NCBI GenBank assembly: GCA_009760855.2
Contig: WPIO01000050.1
Span: 476,501 to 540,500, forward strand
DNA: 64,000 bases
Direction: 5' to 3'
Source: Cristatella mucedo
Taxonomy: Eukaryota > Bryozoa > Phylactolaemata > Cristatellidae
Shown: positions 46,171 to 56,710 of the stretch, piece after piece
How positions within the stretch are numbered: the first letter of the stretch is position 1
Layout: each line of letters starts with the position of its first letter
Notes under the pieces: generated by a model
What the model was told of the DNA's origin: nothing
The model's database searches: none
The model's input: the letters and a program-made list of their open reading frames with translations, nothing else
Position numbers and translations under genes: made by a program

Positions 46171-46486
46171 TATGCAGGCACCGTTAAAAATAGCTTAATC
46201 ATCTATATTTCCACTATAAAATTACATTTGAAAAGAAATTAAGTAGATTAAGCTGCTATAAACTTTCATCTTAATTTGTTTGCTAAAATTTGCATGCATG
46301 CATCTCTGTCCAGGTATGTCGGGGCTAGTGTATAACTCTGCCAGGCCCTTGGTCAACCTGCGAGGGTAATTAGACCAATTCAGAAGCCGGGCTTGCTTAA
46401 TACCGCAAGGAACATTCTATATGCGTTTCATGACTGACTGTGCTATCACGGGTTGAGTGATCAAGAGAACCTTTCCAATCTGGCCC

Positions 46487-46536
<50 letters not shown>

Positions 46537-47635
46537 AGTTCTCGCGAGCGCGCGCGCTCGCTCGCGCGTGTGTGTGTGTGTGTGTGTGCCGTAATATCGG
46601 TCGGCATCTCTCTATTATTAATTCGTGTTATTTAACTGGCTTGGAATATTTTATCAACTGAGCTTAACGTTTGATCTTACAGCGCTGATGTCAGTTGTTC
46701 TGACACAGTCAAGCTCTGTCACGAGCATCGCTGCGTTCGAGGTAAGGGATCCATAATGCAGCATCCTTGATTTCCTATACGCGTCATGCATTCGCTTGCC
46801 TCTCTGCGGTATCTATTTCTGTTTGCCGTAACCTTAACTTTTAATCAAAGCTTCAGGTTTCTTTCATGGCGCTATGCTTTGCGTTTTCGTGAGACATTCT
46901 CGTGCGTCAGGATCTTCATGTGTAGAGGAGGACAATTCACGTGTAGAGGAGGACACATCCCACAATTTCTTCAGATGGCGACATTTAGCGCTTCGTAAGA
47001 ATCTAGCCTCTGTTTTTAAAGTCCGCATAGAATCGAGGCTCGAGGCTCTCGTGAGACATTCGAGTTATTGAGCGATAGAGTTAATAGTGTCAGCTTGACC
47101 CTGGCACTGCTTCTGTGCACTGCCAGTTGACGCCAGGAGCGTGGATGTTGCGATATTCAGGACCAATATACGAGGATGCTACATCCGCCCAGCAGCTGTA
47201 GCCTCGGTCAGACCTGCTGAGTAGTCGCTGAGCCAGATGACGAAAGGCTCACGCATTTTTTCCCTGACAGCGTCTTTCCTTCACTCAGATGGAGTAAGGA
47301 CCGGACCACGGCTTGTACCTGAGAGCGATGGCACCAGGTCAGAGGAGGCGTGGCCAAGTATGGCGATGCTTCTTCGGAGCTCCAAACCTATTCACTGACG
47401 GTCTAGGTGACTCTGCAAGCGATCGTGAAACTGTCCCATCAATGGAAATATCATCGCTTTATTATGACACGCCGTAAAGTTGGAGATAGTATATCGGATT
47501 AGGCCTATTCCACGGATTAGTTAGCCATTTGGTTTGAGAATCCGTGCGTTTGTAATTTGGCCAGCATGCGTCTTTATTCATCCGGCACTCAGGCGAGTGC
47601 AACCTGAAAACTCGAAAATACTTTCTCCTGAATAG
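46171..47635. other. Unassigned; (TA)n/(GT)n/(CG)n cluster
   Basis: 46488-46513 (TA)n, 46514-46537 (GT)n, a palindromic CGAGCGCGCGCGCTCG near 46547-46562 and (GT)n to 46588, all Z-DNA-prone. A GTGTAGAGGAGGACA duplication lies near 46919-46954. No gene recognised. Confidence 0.45.
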
Positions 47636-47639
47636 AAAA

Positions 47640-47730
47640 AAGTGTGCTAGGCTTGCCTACTACAGGATTTGAACGCACGACCTCAGTCGTTGGGAGCGAG
47701 CAACTGACCTCCGGATCTCCTGGGCTAATC
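47640..47730 (-). mobile_element. tRNA-like SINE head remnant
   Basis: Minus strand: GGTCAGTTGCTCGCTCCCAA, then GACTGAGGTCGTGCGTTCAAATCC, a tRNA-like box B. Confidence 0.5.
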
Positions 47731-47974
47731 GATTCCTTCCTCGGATTGATAGCCGAAGCATGGGTACGCCTAGAGAGCTAACACTGTGTGTCTGTGGAGT
47801 CGTGGCCAAGCTTGGCGCCGCTTCTTTATACCGCCGTGCTTCTGCACTTTCGGTCTTGGCGACTCTGCCCGCGATCGCGGCACTGCATCACCGATCAAGA
47901 CGTTATCACTTCGTAATGACACACTGTAGCGTTGGCAATAGTATCAGGTTAGAGCCCGTTCAATGGGTCAGGCT

Positions 47975-49545
47975 ACCCGTGGTTCGCCCAGTTTCCCTTC
48001 TTCCGTTCTTATCAAAGACTTTTGAAAAAATTGTTGCTAAGCAGCTGGTTGAACATATTGAAACAAATGGAATGCCAGAAACATTTTAATCAGGGTTCAA
48101 GTGGCAGCGCTCTACTGAAACTGCTCTCCTCCGTGTTAGCAATGACATTATACGTGGCAACGACGACAGGAATGTCACTGCCCTAGCTCTGCTAGATCTG
48201 TCTGCTGCCATAGACACCATTGATCACGAGGTTCAGCTTGAACGATTGGGAACAACGATCGGTCTGGCTGACAAAGCACTGGCGTGGTTTAAATCATACT
48301 TGTCTGATCGTGTTCAATCCGTGTCGTGTGGGGGTCAGGTCTCACACACGAGAAGGGTCACCTGTGGAGTCCCTCAGGGGTCGGTACTTGGTCCCTTGCT
48401 GTTCTCCATTTAAAAACAACCTCTGGGAAACGTGATTGAAGCCCATGTAATAGGATTTCACTTCTATGCTGACGATACTCATTTGTATTTGTCATTCAAA
48501 CCGTCAGAATCTGCTGCAGCACCTGAGAAACTGAATGCTTGCCTTGCCGATATTCGATCCTGGATGTCGGAAAACTTCCTGAAATTAAAGGATGATAAAA
48601 CCGAACTGCTGCTCATAGGACACCCTAAGCGTGTAGCTGGATTAAAAGGCTTTGCCGTTCTAATAGGTGATGCTATTGTGCGACCACCACCACGTGCTCG
48701 AAATTTAAGTGTCGTATTCGACAGCTGTCTCAATTTTAAAAGCTTCATTCAGAAGACTGTTTCTACAGCTAGCCATCACATCCGATCCCTATCCAAGATT
48801 AGGAGCTGTCTCTCGCAGTGGCTTGTAATAAATTTAACCAGCTCTTTAGTTCTGTCTCGGCTTGATTATTGTAATTCCCTTTTGGCTGGGCTGCCAAAGA
48901 AAGCTAATATGCCACTACATCGGATTATGAATATGGCTGCAAGGCAAGTTAGTATTCAAGTCCCAGAGGTTTGAGCACGTGTCTCCTTTGCTGAAAGAGC
49001 TAGGACGGTTGCCGGTTGAGCAAAGGATACAGAGCAAAGTTCTTACGCTGACCCACAAGGCCCACCACGGCTTGACTCCGTCGTATCTAGCTGAACTGCT
49101 GCATCAGTTTCAGCCTGTTCACGCCCTCAGGTCCTGTGTGGACAATAAATTAGCTGTCCCATTCCTCCCCTTAAAGACAGTTGGCGACAGAAGCTTTAGC
49201 TCTGCAGGTCCTAGACTGTGGAACTCGCTTCCAAAATTCTTACGCAACGACAATTACTCTCCTACTGCCGACTATGGCGCATCCTTTTCGGCGGTCCTGA
49301 GCTGCTACTTCTATGCTGCTCACTACCCCAACTTCTCTCTTGACTTGGTTATGCTTCTCACTTTCTCTTTGTGGCGTGAGACGAAGTCTGTTGGCTACCG
49401 AATGCGTACTGAAAGCCGCTTAGGACCCACATGGTCTTTATGACTCTGTGGAGTTACAGACGGAGATACATTGCATTACATTACATTACATTACATTACA
49501 TTACATTACATTACATTACATTACCTTACATTACATTACAATACA
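47975..49545 (+). mobile_element. Family B LINE with (TTACA)n tail
   Basis: 5'-truncated at the [20 protein letters not shown] block. It has motif A (LDLSAAIDTIDH) with stops, motif B, and frame 48432-48974 with HFYADDTHLYLSFK and LKDDKTELLLIGHPKRVAGL. Frame 48979-49443 gives the C-terminal domain (LFNSLPK-like WNSLPKFLRND). It ends GGAGATACATTGCATTACA and about 13 TTACA units to 49545. The best Family B copy here but frameshifted three or more times. Confidence 0.9.
49478..49545. repeat. (TTACA)n tail of Family B LINE
   Basis: Pentamer array directly after the conserved Family B 3' end; acts as the family-specific tail. Confidence 0.93.
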
Positions 49546-50555
49546 TCACATTCTTGAGTCTGTGCTTTTGTCTAGCGTTTGAGCAGCAGTTGTCAGTAGT
49601 CATCTCTGCATTCAAGCCAGGCTGTTGAACTGAAGGTGACTACTCACCAAATCCAGACCTCGAAATTATCTTTTACCTGCTGGAATAAAGGCGCGAACGA
49701 GGCTGCTAAATTCTTAAAAAAGAGACAGCCTTTCAACATGCTAAGGCATCTATATATAGCCGCCGCTTGAGCTTGAGCCGTCACGAGCCGTTCCCTGGAG
49801 CAACCGTCGTTGCCTGGCACCGTACGAAGCACTAGTGAAGCGATTACTCCTGTGCCGCTGACGCACTGTTGTGCGCTGCAAGGATATAAACCCAACTCCA
49901 AGTTAATACGAATTTACAGAGAAAGCGCAACTGGAAAATCCTTTGGTAATCCTCAACACCTGCTCATGTGGCCGGTGTGAAAGATGGCCTCTGACTCAGT
50001 TGAGGTTCTCGAAGGACCTCGACTGAGCGTAGCCTAATGTGCAGCGAAAGGGTCGTAGTTGTTGCTGCATTCTAAAGAGAGCAGCCGCTGCTTTCTGTTG
50101 CACCCAGAAGTGAGTGAGCAGCATGCTGTATGCTCCGTATGCTGCTTCGTCCGTAATGGAGCGGCTGCCGCTGCAGCTCCCTGAAGGAAGCAGCAGCTCT
50201 GGCAGCCCGTTGTCCACGTTCTTCCCGTATCGCAGACACATTCATAGCACTGCAACAAGCAACCGATGAGAACGATCTACTGATCTCGGCGGCTGAGGCT
50301 CTGCGGTGCCGCCGCCTAGTGGCTTGCGTCCGTAAGACGCGAATTAAGCACTCAGAATGTGGATGCCGCTCAGTAGAGTAGCCTATGACTTGAGTCACCC
50401 GCAGTGACTACCGCCAGCCGTTTACATCCGGTCGTTTACATCCGGTGCCGTCGCTCCTGCTCCTGTCGTAGCTACGTATCTTAGCTGCTTTCTACATGCT
50501 CCATGAGTCTGGGGAGGACTAACGTCTTATCCATGTGTCAATCTAAAGCCTTCGC
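49546..50555. other. Unassigned sequence
   Basis: Minus frames at 49996-50398 are Arg/Ala/Gln-rich and unrecognised. Confidence 0.4.
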
Positions 50556-50558
50556 CGG

Positions 50559-50690
50559 ATGGCGGAGAACGATCAGGAGGGAACCTCTGGCGCTAGTGCC
50601 GCCGCGAGGTCAGTAGGTGGCGAAGAGCTTACTTGTCCAGGTATTGTAACCGAGCAGAAGCGCGACCCCGGCTCTCTACCGGTGGACTGT
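50559..50690 (+). CDS. Possible short coding exon (uncertain)
   Basis: GGATGGCGG context opens MAENDQEGTSGASAAARSVG. GT donors follow at AG/GTCAGT (about 50609) and CAG/GTATTG (about 50641). The frame continues to 50813 but then enters the candidate LTR. No homology recognised. Confidence 0.18.
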
Positions 50691-50923
50691 GTGATGCAGT
50701 GCTGCGATGCGGTTAAAACACAGGCAGCCACAACTGGGTGCCGAAAGCAACAATTTATTGTGGGCCTGTTAGTAGCGGTTACGCCCCGGCTAAAGCGCTT
50801 TACGCGGAGCTAACCGGACCGACGGAGTTAACTGAGCGAACTCCCGAAGCCCGAGTATAACCAACTACCCTATTCGCGCGTCGCTGGCGATTGTCCCAAC
50901 CCTGAAGGCGGGCCGCTACAGCA
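50690..50923 (-). mobile_element. Candidate solo LTR
   Basis: Minus strand begins TGTAGCGGCCCGCC and ends TGCATCACACA. It has an AATAAA at about 50755 and ordinary LTR length (about 234 bp). No partner LTR, primer site or target duplication is seen, so this is only a structural guess. Confidence 0.25.
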
Positions 50924-51092
50924 CCCCAAGATACGAGCAGCTAACTGAGTAGCCGGCAGAACACAACTGCGAAGTCTAAGTTGCACTTATCTGTCCGTCG
51001 CCGTAGGTTCGTCTCTCTCGCTCTCGAAACGTAGTCTCGCATCGACTACCGAAGCTGCAGCCCTGAAATCTGTCAGTCCTGTCATTTATACT

Positions 51093-51122
51093 CCCCCCTC
51101 TCTCTCTCTCTCTCTCTCTCTG
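51093..51122. repeat. (TC)n microsatellite
   Basis: Short CT run. Confidence 0.9.
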
Positions 51123-51204
51123 CCCTCTCGACCTTGGGCGTAGCTGTTATTGTTTTTGTCGGACCCTGGCTCTTTGTGTCCATTCTCAGCCTAATTCTCT
51201 TTGG

Positions 51205-51290
51205 CTAGTCCTTGGCTAGCCCTTGGTCAGTCCTTGGCCAGTCCTTGGCCAGTCCTTGGCTAGTCCTTGGCTGGTCCTTGGCTAGTCCGT
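51205..51290. repeat. 12-bp minisatellite (AGTCCTTGGCCA)
   Basis: About seven copies with CTAG/CCAG alternation. Confidence 0.93.
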
Positions 51291-51299
51291 CGCCATACG

Positions 51300-52120
51300 G
51301 TTGCTCTAGGTGCCCTAGTCAGACCCACTAAGGCAAGGGCTAATATCGCGGCTAGCCTGAGAGCTGCTCCGTTGCAGTATTAGCCAGCGAAGGTTTCAAG
51401 CTTTACATTTACCGGTAGCAGTGTCACTTTGTCTCTTTATTATAATCAAGCCTGCCTCTCCGGGTCATTCAGGGGTGAGGCCAAAAGCCGTGCACATAAA
51501 CAGACCAAGGTCTCGTATAGAGACTCTAATCCAAGAATGATCACCGCAGGCCCAACTGAACGTTCACACATATCAGCTAATGGAGTGGACTCGGAGTTTT
51601 GCAAAAATGCAAAGTGTCAAAGGTTCAGGTTTAATAGACAGTAAATCCTGCTTATGTGTCTGGTAAACGTGAACCCTCGGTGCATTTTCATTTGTGGCAT
51701 CACAAAAAGGTGTGCCTTCACTTGCTCGCTGATTAGTTTTCAATCAACGCACGATCGGATGTGTCTGCATATCCCCATCGCAGTTCATTGCTATTTCGCT
51801 AACCGAAAATGGCGCCATCCCTTTTAAAGTGCGAATGCAACACTGACCATGACCTTATCGAGAATTATTTGTTGCAATCGATTTACGCGAGCTCATGTGA
51901 GCAACGCGCGTGGATTCATTGAGAACGAGATCAGGGCAAATCGCCGGACCCACCTTTGCTCGACATTTCATTGACCGTCGCTGACCGCCACGCTGCAATA
52001 CGAGTCAACGGCGACCTTGGCCTTGCATTCAGCCATTCACCGAGCACTGGTCCTAACCGCCGCGTGCTTCTTTCCTTTCTATTCTGAATTTTTACCCCAA
52101 GGCTTAGCAAGCCTTAAATA
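51300..52120. other. Unassigned sequence
   Basis: Nothing recognised. Confidence 0.4.
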
Positions 52121-52122
52121 CG

Positions 52123-52255
52123 TTTCATTTGCACAGCCCCATCCGATAAATTAATCTCTATTCAGGCGCTTGACATTTGCCACGGGGCTCTAGCCCACTA
52201 CCTAGAGATCACATTCATTGACCTTTACCTTGGTTCGTGGCGAGCACACGGGCAA
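52123..52255 (-). mobile_element. SINE-B with LINE-type tail
   Basis: Minus strand: CACGAACCAAGGTAAAGGTC, GGGCTAGAGCCCC (box B), AAGCGCCTGAATAGAGATT, then the hairpin remainder and AAATG. Confidence 0.75.
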
Positions 52256-52744
52256 ACAATTCTAAATATACCTATTTAGTTCCTTGCGGCAGCTCTGCCT
52301 GGTAAGCGACGACCTGATGCCGCTCCCGTTACTTCCGCCGCAGCCTCTACTTCCGCCGCAGCCTCTACTTCGTGCGGGTTCAGGCTGCACGAAAGCCGAT
52401 GCATGGCAAGACGCACAGATGTCGCATGTGCGACCGTTTCCGAAGTAAATCTGGGCATCTTTCACGTGCCTTTCTGAAACGAACGAGTTTGACAGATTTT
52501 CCATTGCCGACAATGCTTGAGTCCGAAAGTCGTCGGGGCTGACGAAGGGAAGGCAGCCGCTCGACGAGCCGATTCCGCTCGTACCTTTTTTGCGGTGACC
52601 AATTTTGGCTGCGTCGACGTTGCAAACTGAGCTGCTTCGTCGAGCCGCAAGTGGGCGGTGTGCTCAATTACCCGAGAGTCCGCCAGGTTCTTCAAGATAT
52701 ATAGCCTAAAAAGTAATTTAGGATACCGCCTCCTTTTATGAGAA
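52256..52744. other. Unassigned sequence
   Basis: CTACTTCCGCCGCAGCCT duplication near 52330-52365. No gene recognised. Confidence 0.4.
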
Positions 52745-52745
52745 C

Positions 52746-52981
52746 TGTAGTTTGACATTCTCTAAGCGGCAGGTACGCGACACCACGCAGAACGCCGAAG
52801 CGGGCTCAATGACTTTTTATCACACGGACGCGGCAGCGGGCCAGTACGCGACTGCCCTTCCGGCCTCCTCGACCTCCCTCCCTCCCCCGGGCCTTTGCCG
52901 CCATCCATAACTTATGTACAGCTGCCCAAATCTCAATAGCCCATAATCCAACGAGAGTGTCGTAACCTCAAAATAGCTACA
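52746..52981 (-). repeat. LTR (3' LTR in the minus orientation)
   Basis: Begins TGTAGTTTGACATTC and ends AAAATAGCTACA, so it has TG...CA termini as short inverted repeats. It shares GGCAGG, ACCACGCA, AGTACGCGACTGCCC and CGGGCCTTTGCC with 54363-54596 in order. Confidence 0.6.
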
Positions 52982-53446
52982 TCCCCTTGATCTCAAGATC
53001 GAATGGGGCGACAAAACGCACGGCATTACAAGAATGCAATTATCATACGTACCACCATGAGCGGCCTTCTTATCTGGCATGAGGCTAAGTAGGTGGCGGC
53101 CACTCGAAGGAGGAAAGTGAACGGACGGCCTTTGCTAACTTGCCGGCTGCGTGTGGCACGAGCTTTGCCGCATCGCCGAGCCATACAGCTTTGGGCCGCT
53201 CCACCAGTCTCCAATGCGGCACCAGTCTCTGCCACCGCACAGGGCTGCCGGGAATTTCTCTGACGCCGGCCGCTGCCTTCTGAACTGCAACCGGTGTCGC
53301 CTCTCATGACGCTCGTGTGGCAGATGCTTTGAGCCTCAGCTCAGCTCCTGAACGACTACTTTTATCAGCTCCGTCGGCCACACCTGCGCCACTGCTTTCA
53401 GTTTCTCTGCCCTAAACCTGTCGCGCCTCCTCGACGGGCGTCTCGC

Positions 53447-54330
53447 TCACGTCTTCTGCTGGCCCTCGCACGTCTCCGCCACCAGCAGTTCGGAAGCCCA
53501 GGCGACCACAAAATGCGCCACCATCTGCTGATGCCACTTCTTGGTCTCTGACAGCTCGGCAAGCATCTTGCGTGCCTCCTCGGCGAGCGTCTCGCCCGCC
53601 TCTTTAGCGGGCGCTTCACGCACTTCCGCCGACGCCGACTCGCTGGCCACCGGCACTGTCTCCTCGCTCTCTACCAGTGGTTTCCCAGTTGCCGCCGCCA
53701 CCTCTCAGGCAGACAGAGCCTCCTCTCAGGCAGACTTAGCAGTCTCTTTTCCGGACGCTGCCTTCTCTCCGCCCGACGCTGCCGTAGCTCTGCCAGAAGC
53801 TGCCATCTCTGTTCCGGACGCTGCCATCTTGGTTCGGGACTCTGCCGCCTCTCTTCCGGACGCTGCTGCCTCAGTGCCGAACGCTGCCGTCTCATTGCCA
53901 GGTGCCTCCGCCTCGCTCGTGGACGCCGCCTCTGCGGGCTACACCGCCGTCTCTGCGGGCTCTTCCCTCGTCACCTGGCACACCTTTGGCGATTGCTGCT
54001 GCCGCTTCCGGTCTCTCTTGTCGTCCTCCTCAGTCCGACCAGCGTTTACCTAATCTGAGCGCAGCAGCCACGCTTTACCGGCCTCCACCTCCAGCCTCTT
54101 CTGCGCTATCGCCACCGCTTTCCTGGCACTCTGCAAGTCCGACCACGGAAGCCTCTCCTCACCTTCAGGGCTTGCATATTCCTTCAAAAGTGTTGCACGG
54201 ACCTGGGCGTAATGTGCATGTGCCGCAAAGCTGGATCGATGCCTACTGCATTAAGCTTTCGCTCCGAGTCGTGCATCCAGCTTACGATGTCGTCCCCGAC
54301 GTGACAGTACTCCAGCATCATCTCCTAGCG
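53447..54330 (-). pseudogene. Decayed gag-like or structural ORF inside the LTR element
   Basis: A single minus frame is mostly open from about 54210 down to 53447, broken by TAG and TGA codons (near 54050, 53940, 53730 and 53705). It encodes WSDLQSARKAVAIAQKRLEV, then a basic KRDRKRQQQ, an EAAASG-type degenerate 8-residue repeat (24 bp, 53730-53930), then an acidic helical end with EEARKMLAELSETKKWHQQM. Shape (helical, charged, low complexity) suits a gag-like protein, but no zinc knuckle or protease was found and the family is unknown. The + strand frame of 170 codons is the antisense of the 24-bp repeat. Confidence 0.35.
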
Positions 54331-54362
54331 TGAGCTACTCTGCCGATTTCCGCTTTGTAGCC

Positions 54363-54596
54363 TACAGTTTGGCATCCTCTAATCTCCGGCAGGTCCACGA
54401 TACCACGCAAAACGCCGGAGCGAAACGCTCAAAGACGCTTATTCGTGCGGATGCCGCTGCGGGCTAGTACGCGACTGCCCCGCCAGCGTCCTTGACCTCC
54501 ATCCCGGGCCTTTGCCACCCGTTACTTGCATACCACTGCAAGAAATCGCAGCAACCCATAATAAAACGACAGTTCCATTATCTCAAAATTGCTACA
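54363..54596 (-). repeat. LTR (5' LTR in the minus orientation)
   Basis: Colinear with 52746-52981, from TACAGTTTGGCATCC to CAAAATTGCTACA. Its outer left border may lie at 54356, where TGTAG occurs. Confidence 0.6.
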
Positions 54597-54599
54597 AGA

Positions 54600-54955
54600 C
54601 GCATCTGCTAGTTTTTAAATATATTTGTCTATTAAAAGGAGACGAAAACGACCCATTGGATCTCTATGGTTGATAGCTACGAAATGACGGCGGTCGAATT
54701 AAAATTGTAAATTTTGAAACGACTGGGATGTGGGTAATAAAGTAAAAGGTAAATAGAGAGGACGAGATAAGGATAGGATGGAAATAGTTAATATGAAATT
54801 AATGATGCTAAAACAATTTACTTATATCGTCCTAATACAAGTTCGAGGCTTTCGCATTCCGTCGCTGAATGGGAAGCTCGCGGCCGTTGCTTAGAGACAG
54901 CTCAGCTCAGCTCAGCATTAGCACATCCAAGACGGCCTACACAGATGGTGTAAAC
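54600..54955. other. Unassigned sequence
   Basis: AT-rich; CAGCTCAGCTCAGC near 54900. Nothing coding. Confidence 0.4.
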
Positions 54956-54959
54956 ACTT

Positions 54960-55415
54960 TATAGAACATGCGGACTTTTAGTTGAATTTTAAGTGTCGCC
55001 AATCGGCAAATGATGTGACATCAGGCGTGAGTGGGTTTCAAGCTTTGGCAGCATTAGAAATAAATGAGGTCTCTAAATCATTTTAGTTTGGTCAGTGGCA
55101 AAACTATGCGACTTGAATAAGAAGAGCGCTTGGTGGTATGAAAGGCACGTGTAATTGTATTTTGACAGTGACGACCGAGCAAGTGTAGGAAGGAGCTTAA
55201 AAGCGAATGAATGCCTCGAAGTCGGAAATTGCAGCTAGTTGGGAGAATAGTACCGCGAATTGGACTAATGCTGCAGTCGCGCTATTCAAAATAAGTGTAA
55301 GCATAAATGCATAGTTGTGCAATTTTTGTAAACCTCTTGATTTGCACTAATAGGTAAACCAGCAAACAAGTGAGTCGCGGAAGACTCGACGAGATGTCGC
55401 CATTTCGGGTACTTG
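54960..55415 (-). mobile_element. Diverged LINE, C-terminal fragment (not Family A proper)
   Basis: Minus strand follows the order of Family A C-terminal ORF2 and 3' UTR (GAATTTTAAGTGTCG, CAAGCTTTGGCAGCAT, GGTAAACCAGCAAACAAGTG) at low identity. It ends where a + Family A copy starts. Confidence 0.65.
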
Positions 55416-55995
55416 GTCAACCGACTATATCCTTATCCACTTCTCACCGACCTGCCCTGGCTTCCAGTCAAGCTACGGATAGACATCAATGGTTTGGTCG
55501 CTCACTTTAAGGTCACTTCATTCTTTGGCTCCAGCCTACCTCTCAGATCAACTCCCTCACCAGGCCAAGCATCGTACCACCCGCTCTTCGGAATCCAACA
55601 GTCTAGAAATACCTCGTACTAACGTCAAATCCTTAGGTTATCGTGCATTTAGTTCCTATGCTCCGAAAGCCTGGAACTCACTACCGACTTGCGCCACAAC
55701 ATCCCTTGACTTGAACCCTTTCCGAAAAAACTTAAAAACAAACACACCTCTTTAGGACGGCATTTAGTGGGTCCCTGGGATTCGTCCTTCATGTGCATAT
55801 GGGTCCTGACACTGTGCATGCTGCCACTAACCTCACTTGCATGCTGACCCTGTGCATGTCACCCCTAACCATGTTATTCATGTTGTTTATCAAGCATGAT
55901 ATTACTCGCCATTCAATCACGTTTCCCTTTGCAGCAAATGTTTAGCGCGTAGAAAGAGATCGAGTTCTCAGAGGGCGCTTTATGAATGCATTGTT
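55416..55995 (+). mobile_element. Family A LINE, C-terminal ORF2, 3' UTR and tail
   Basis: Frame 55489-55755 has LAPAYLSDQLPHQAKHRTTR and AFSSYAPKAWNSLPT. Then 3' UTR (CACCCCTAACCATGTTATTC) and hairpin/tail to about 55995. 5'-truncated, frameshifted at about 55490. Confidence 0.88.
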
Positions 55996-56710
55996 TGTTA
56001 CTATTATTATTAATAATATTATTATCCAAGGCAGCCCGAGATAGAAAGGGAAATTTATAGTTAGATTGGTAATTAGATGTATTTGTTTGTAGATAAGTAG
56101 ACATATTGATAGATAGCTAGTGAGGAAAATAGGGAGCTGAATTGAAGGATTCGATCTTCCAAGCGACTGCAGTGTGGCTAGGCTGTCAGCTTGTGGCAGC
56201 AATCGAGCGCCATCTTTGCAATTTGAAATTGTATCCACACACTGGCTTCCGTGGCCAGTAGTGAGCTATAAGGGGCTGGCGTATCATTCAACACCCAATC
56301 TAAAGTAATTCTTAGGGTTACAGTCACTCGCCTGACGGCCTCGCTCGGGATCTTAAAATATAATCCTTCGCTCGCATTTGCAGCAAAAATACTACAGAAG
56401 CACGCTATATTTAGCTATTCTCGGGCTGCAAACGACCCTCGGGCAGACGCTTTCCCCTATTCGCTTGTTTTCCCGCAAGTGGCGGAGCTGACGGGAAACG
56501 TAATCGTGAAGTAATTAGCCGATAAGACTCTATTTTCGTGATGACTCGACGGTGTCCAGCTGAAGCGAGACAGACTATCGTCAAAAAGCATGAAAAGTCC
56601 CTCTGGCTTGTTGTTGTGCCCATTCACCAGTCATCCAGGCTTATGCATAGCCTGTTTCCTCCTATTCACCCGTTAGCTATGCTCTCACTAAGCGTCAAAA
56701 TTGTTTACAG
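55996..56710. other. Unassigned sequence upstream of the mucin-like exon
   Basis: AT-rich at first (56000-56120). A + frame from 56538 (start MMTRRCPAEARQTIVKKHEK) overlaps the exon in another frame and is not convincing. The 5' exon with a signal peptide was not found. Confidence 0.4.

Larger units (their letters stand above)
52746..54596 (-). mobile_element. Compact LTR-bounded element with decayed gag-like frame
   Basis: Direct repeats of about 235 bp, roughly 70-75% identical by eye, bound 1.37 kb of internal DNA. The left one starts TGTAG and ends CTACA; the right one ends CTACA. On the minus strand AAGGGGA (52982-52988) abuts the 3' LTR, like a polypurine tract. No RT, integrase or protease is present and no primer site or target duplication is clear. 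Best read as a non-autonomous, gag-only LTR retroelement (TR-GAG/TRIM-like). An unequal genomic duplication is the alternative. Confidence 0.55.

Noticed and set aside
53541-54053. + strand 170-codon ORF as a gene
   Set aside because: It is the antisense of the 24-bp repeat; the minus strand frame has better amino-acid organisation.
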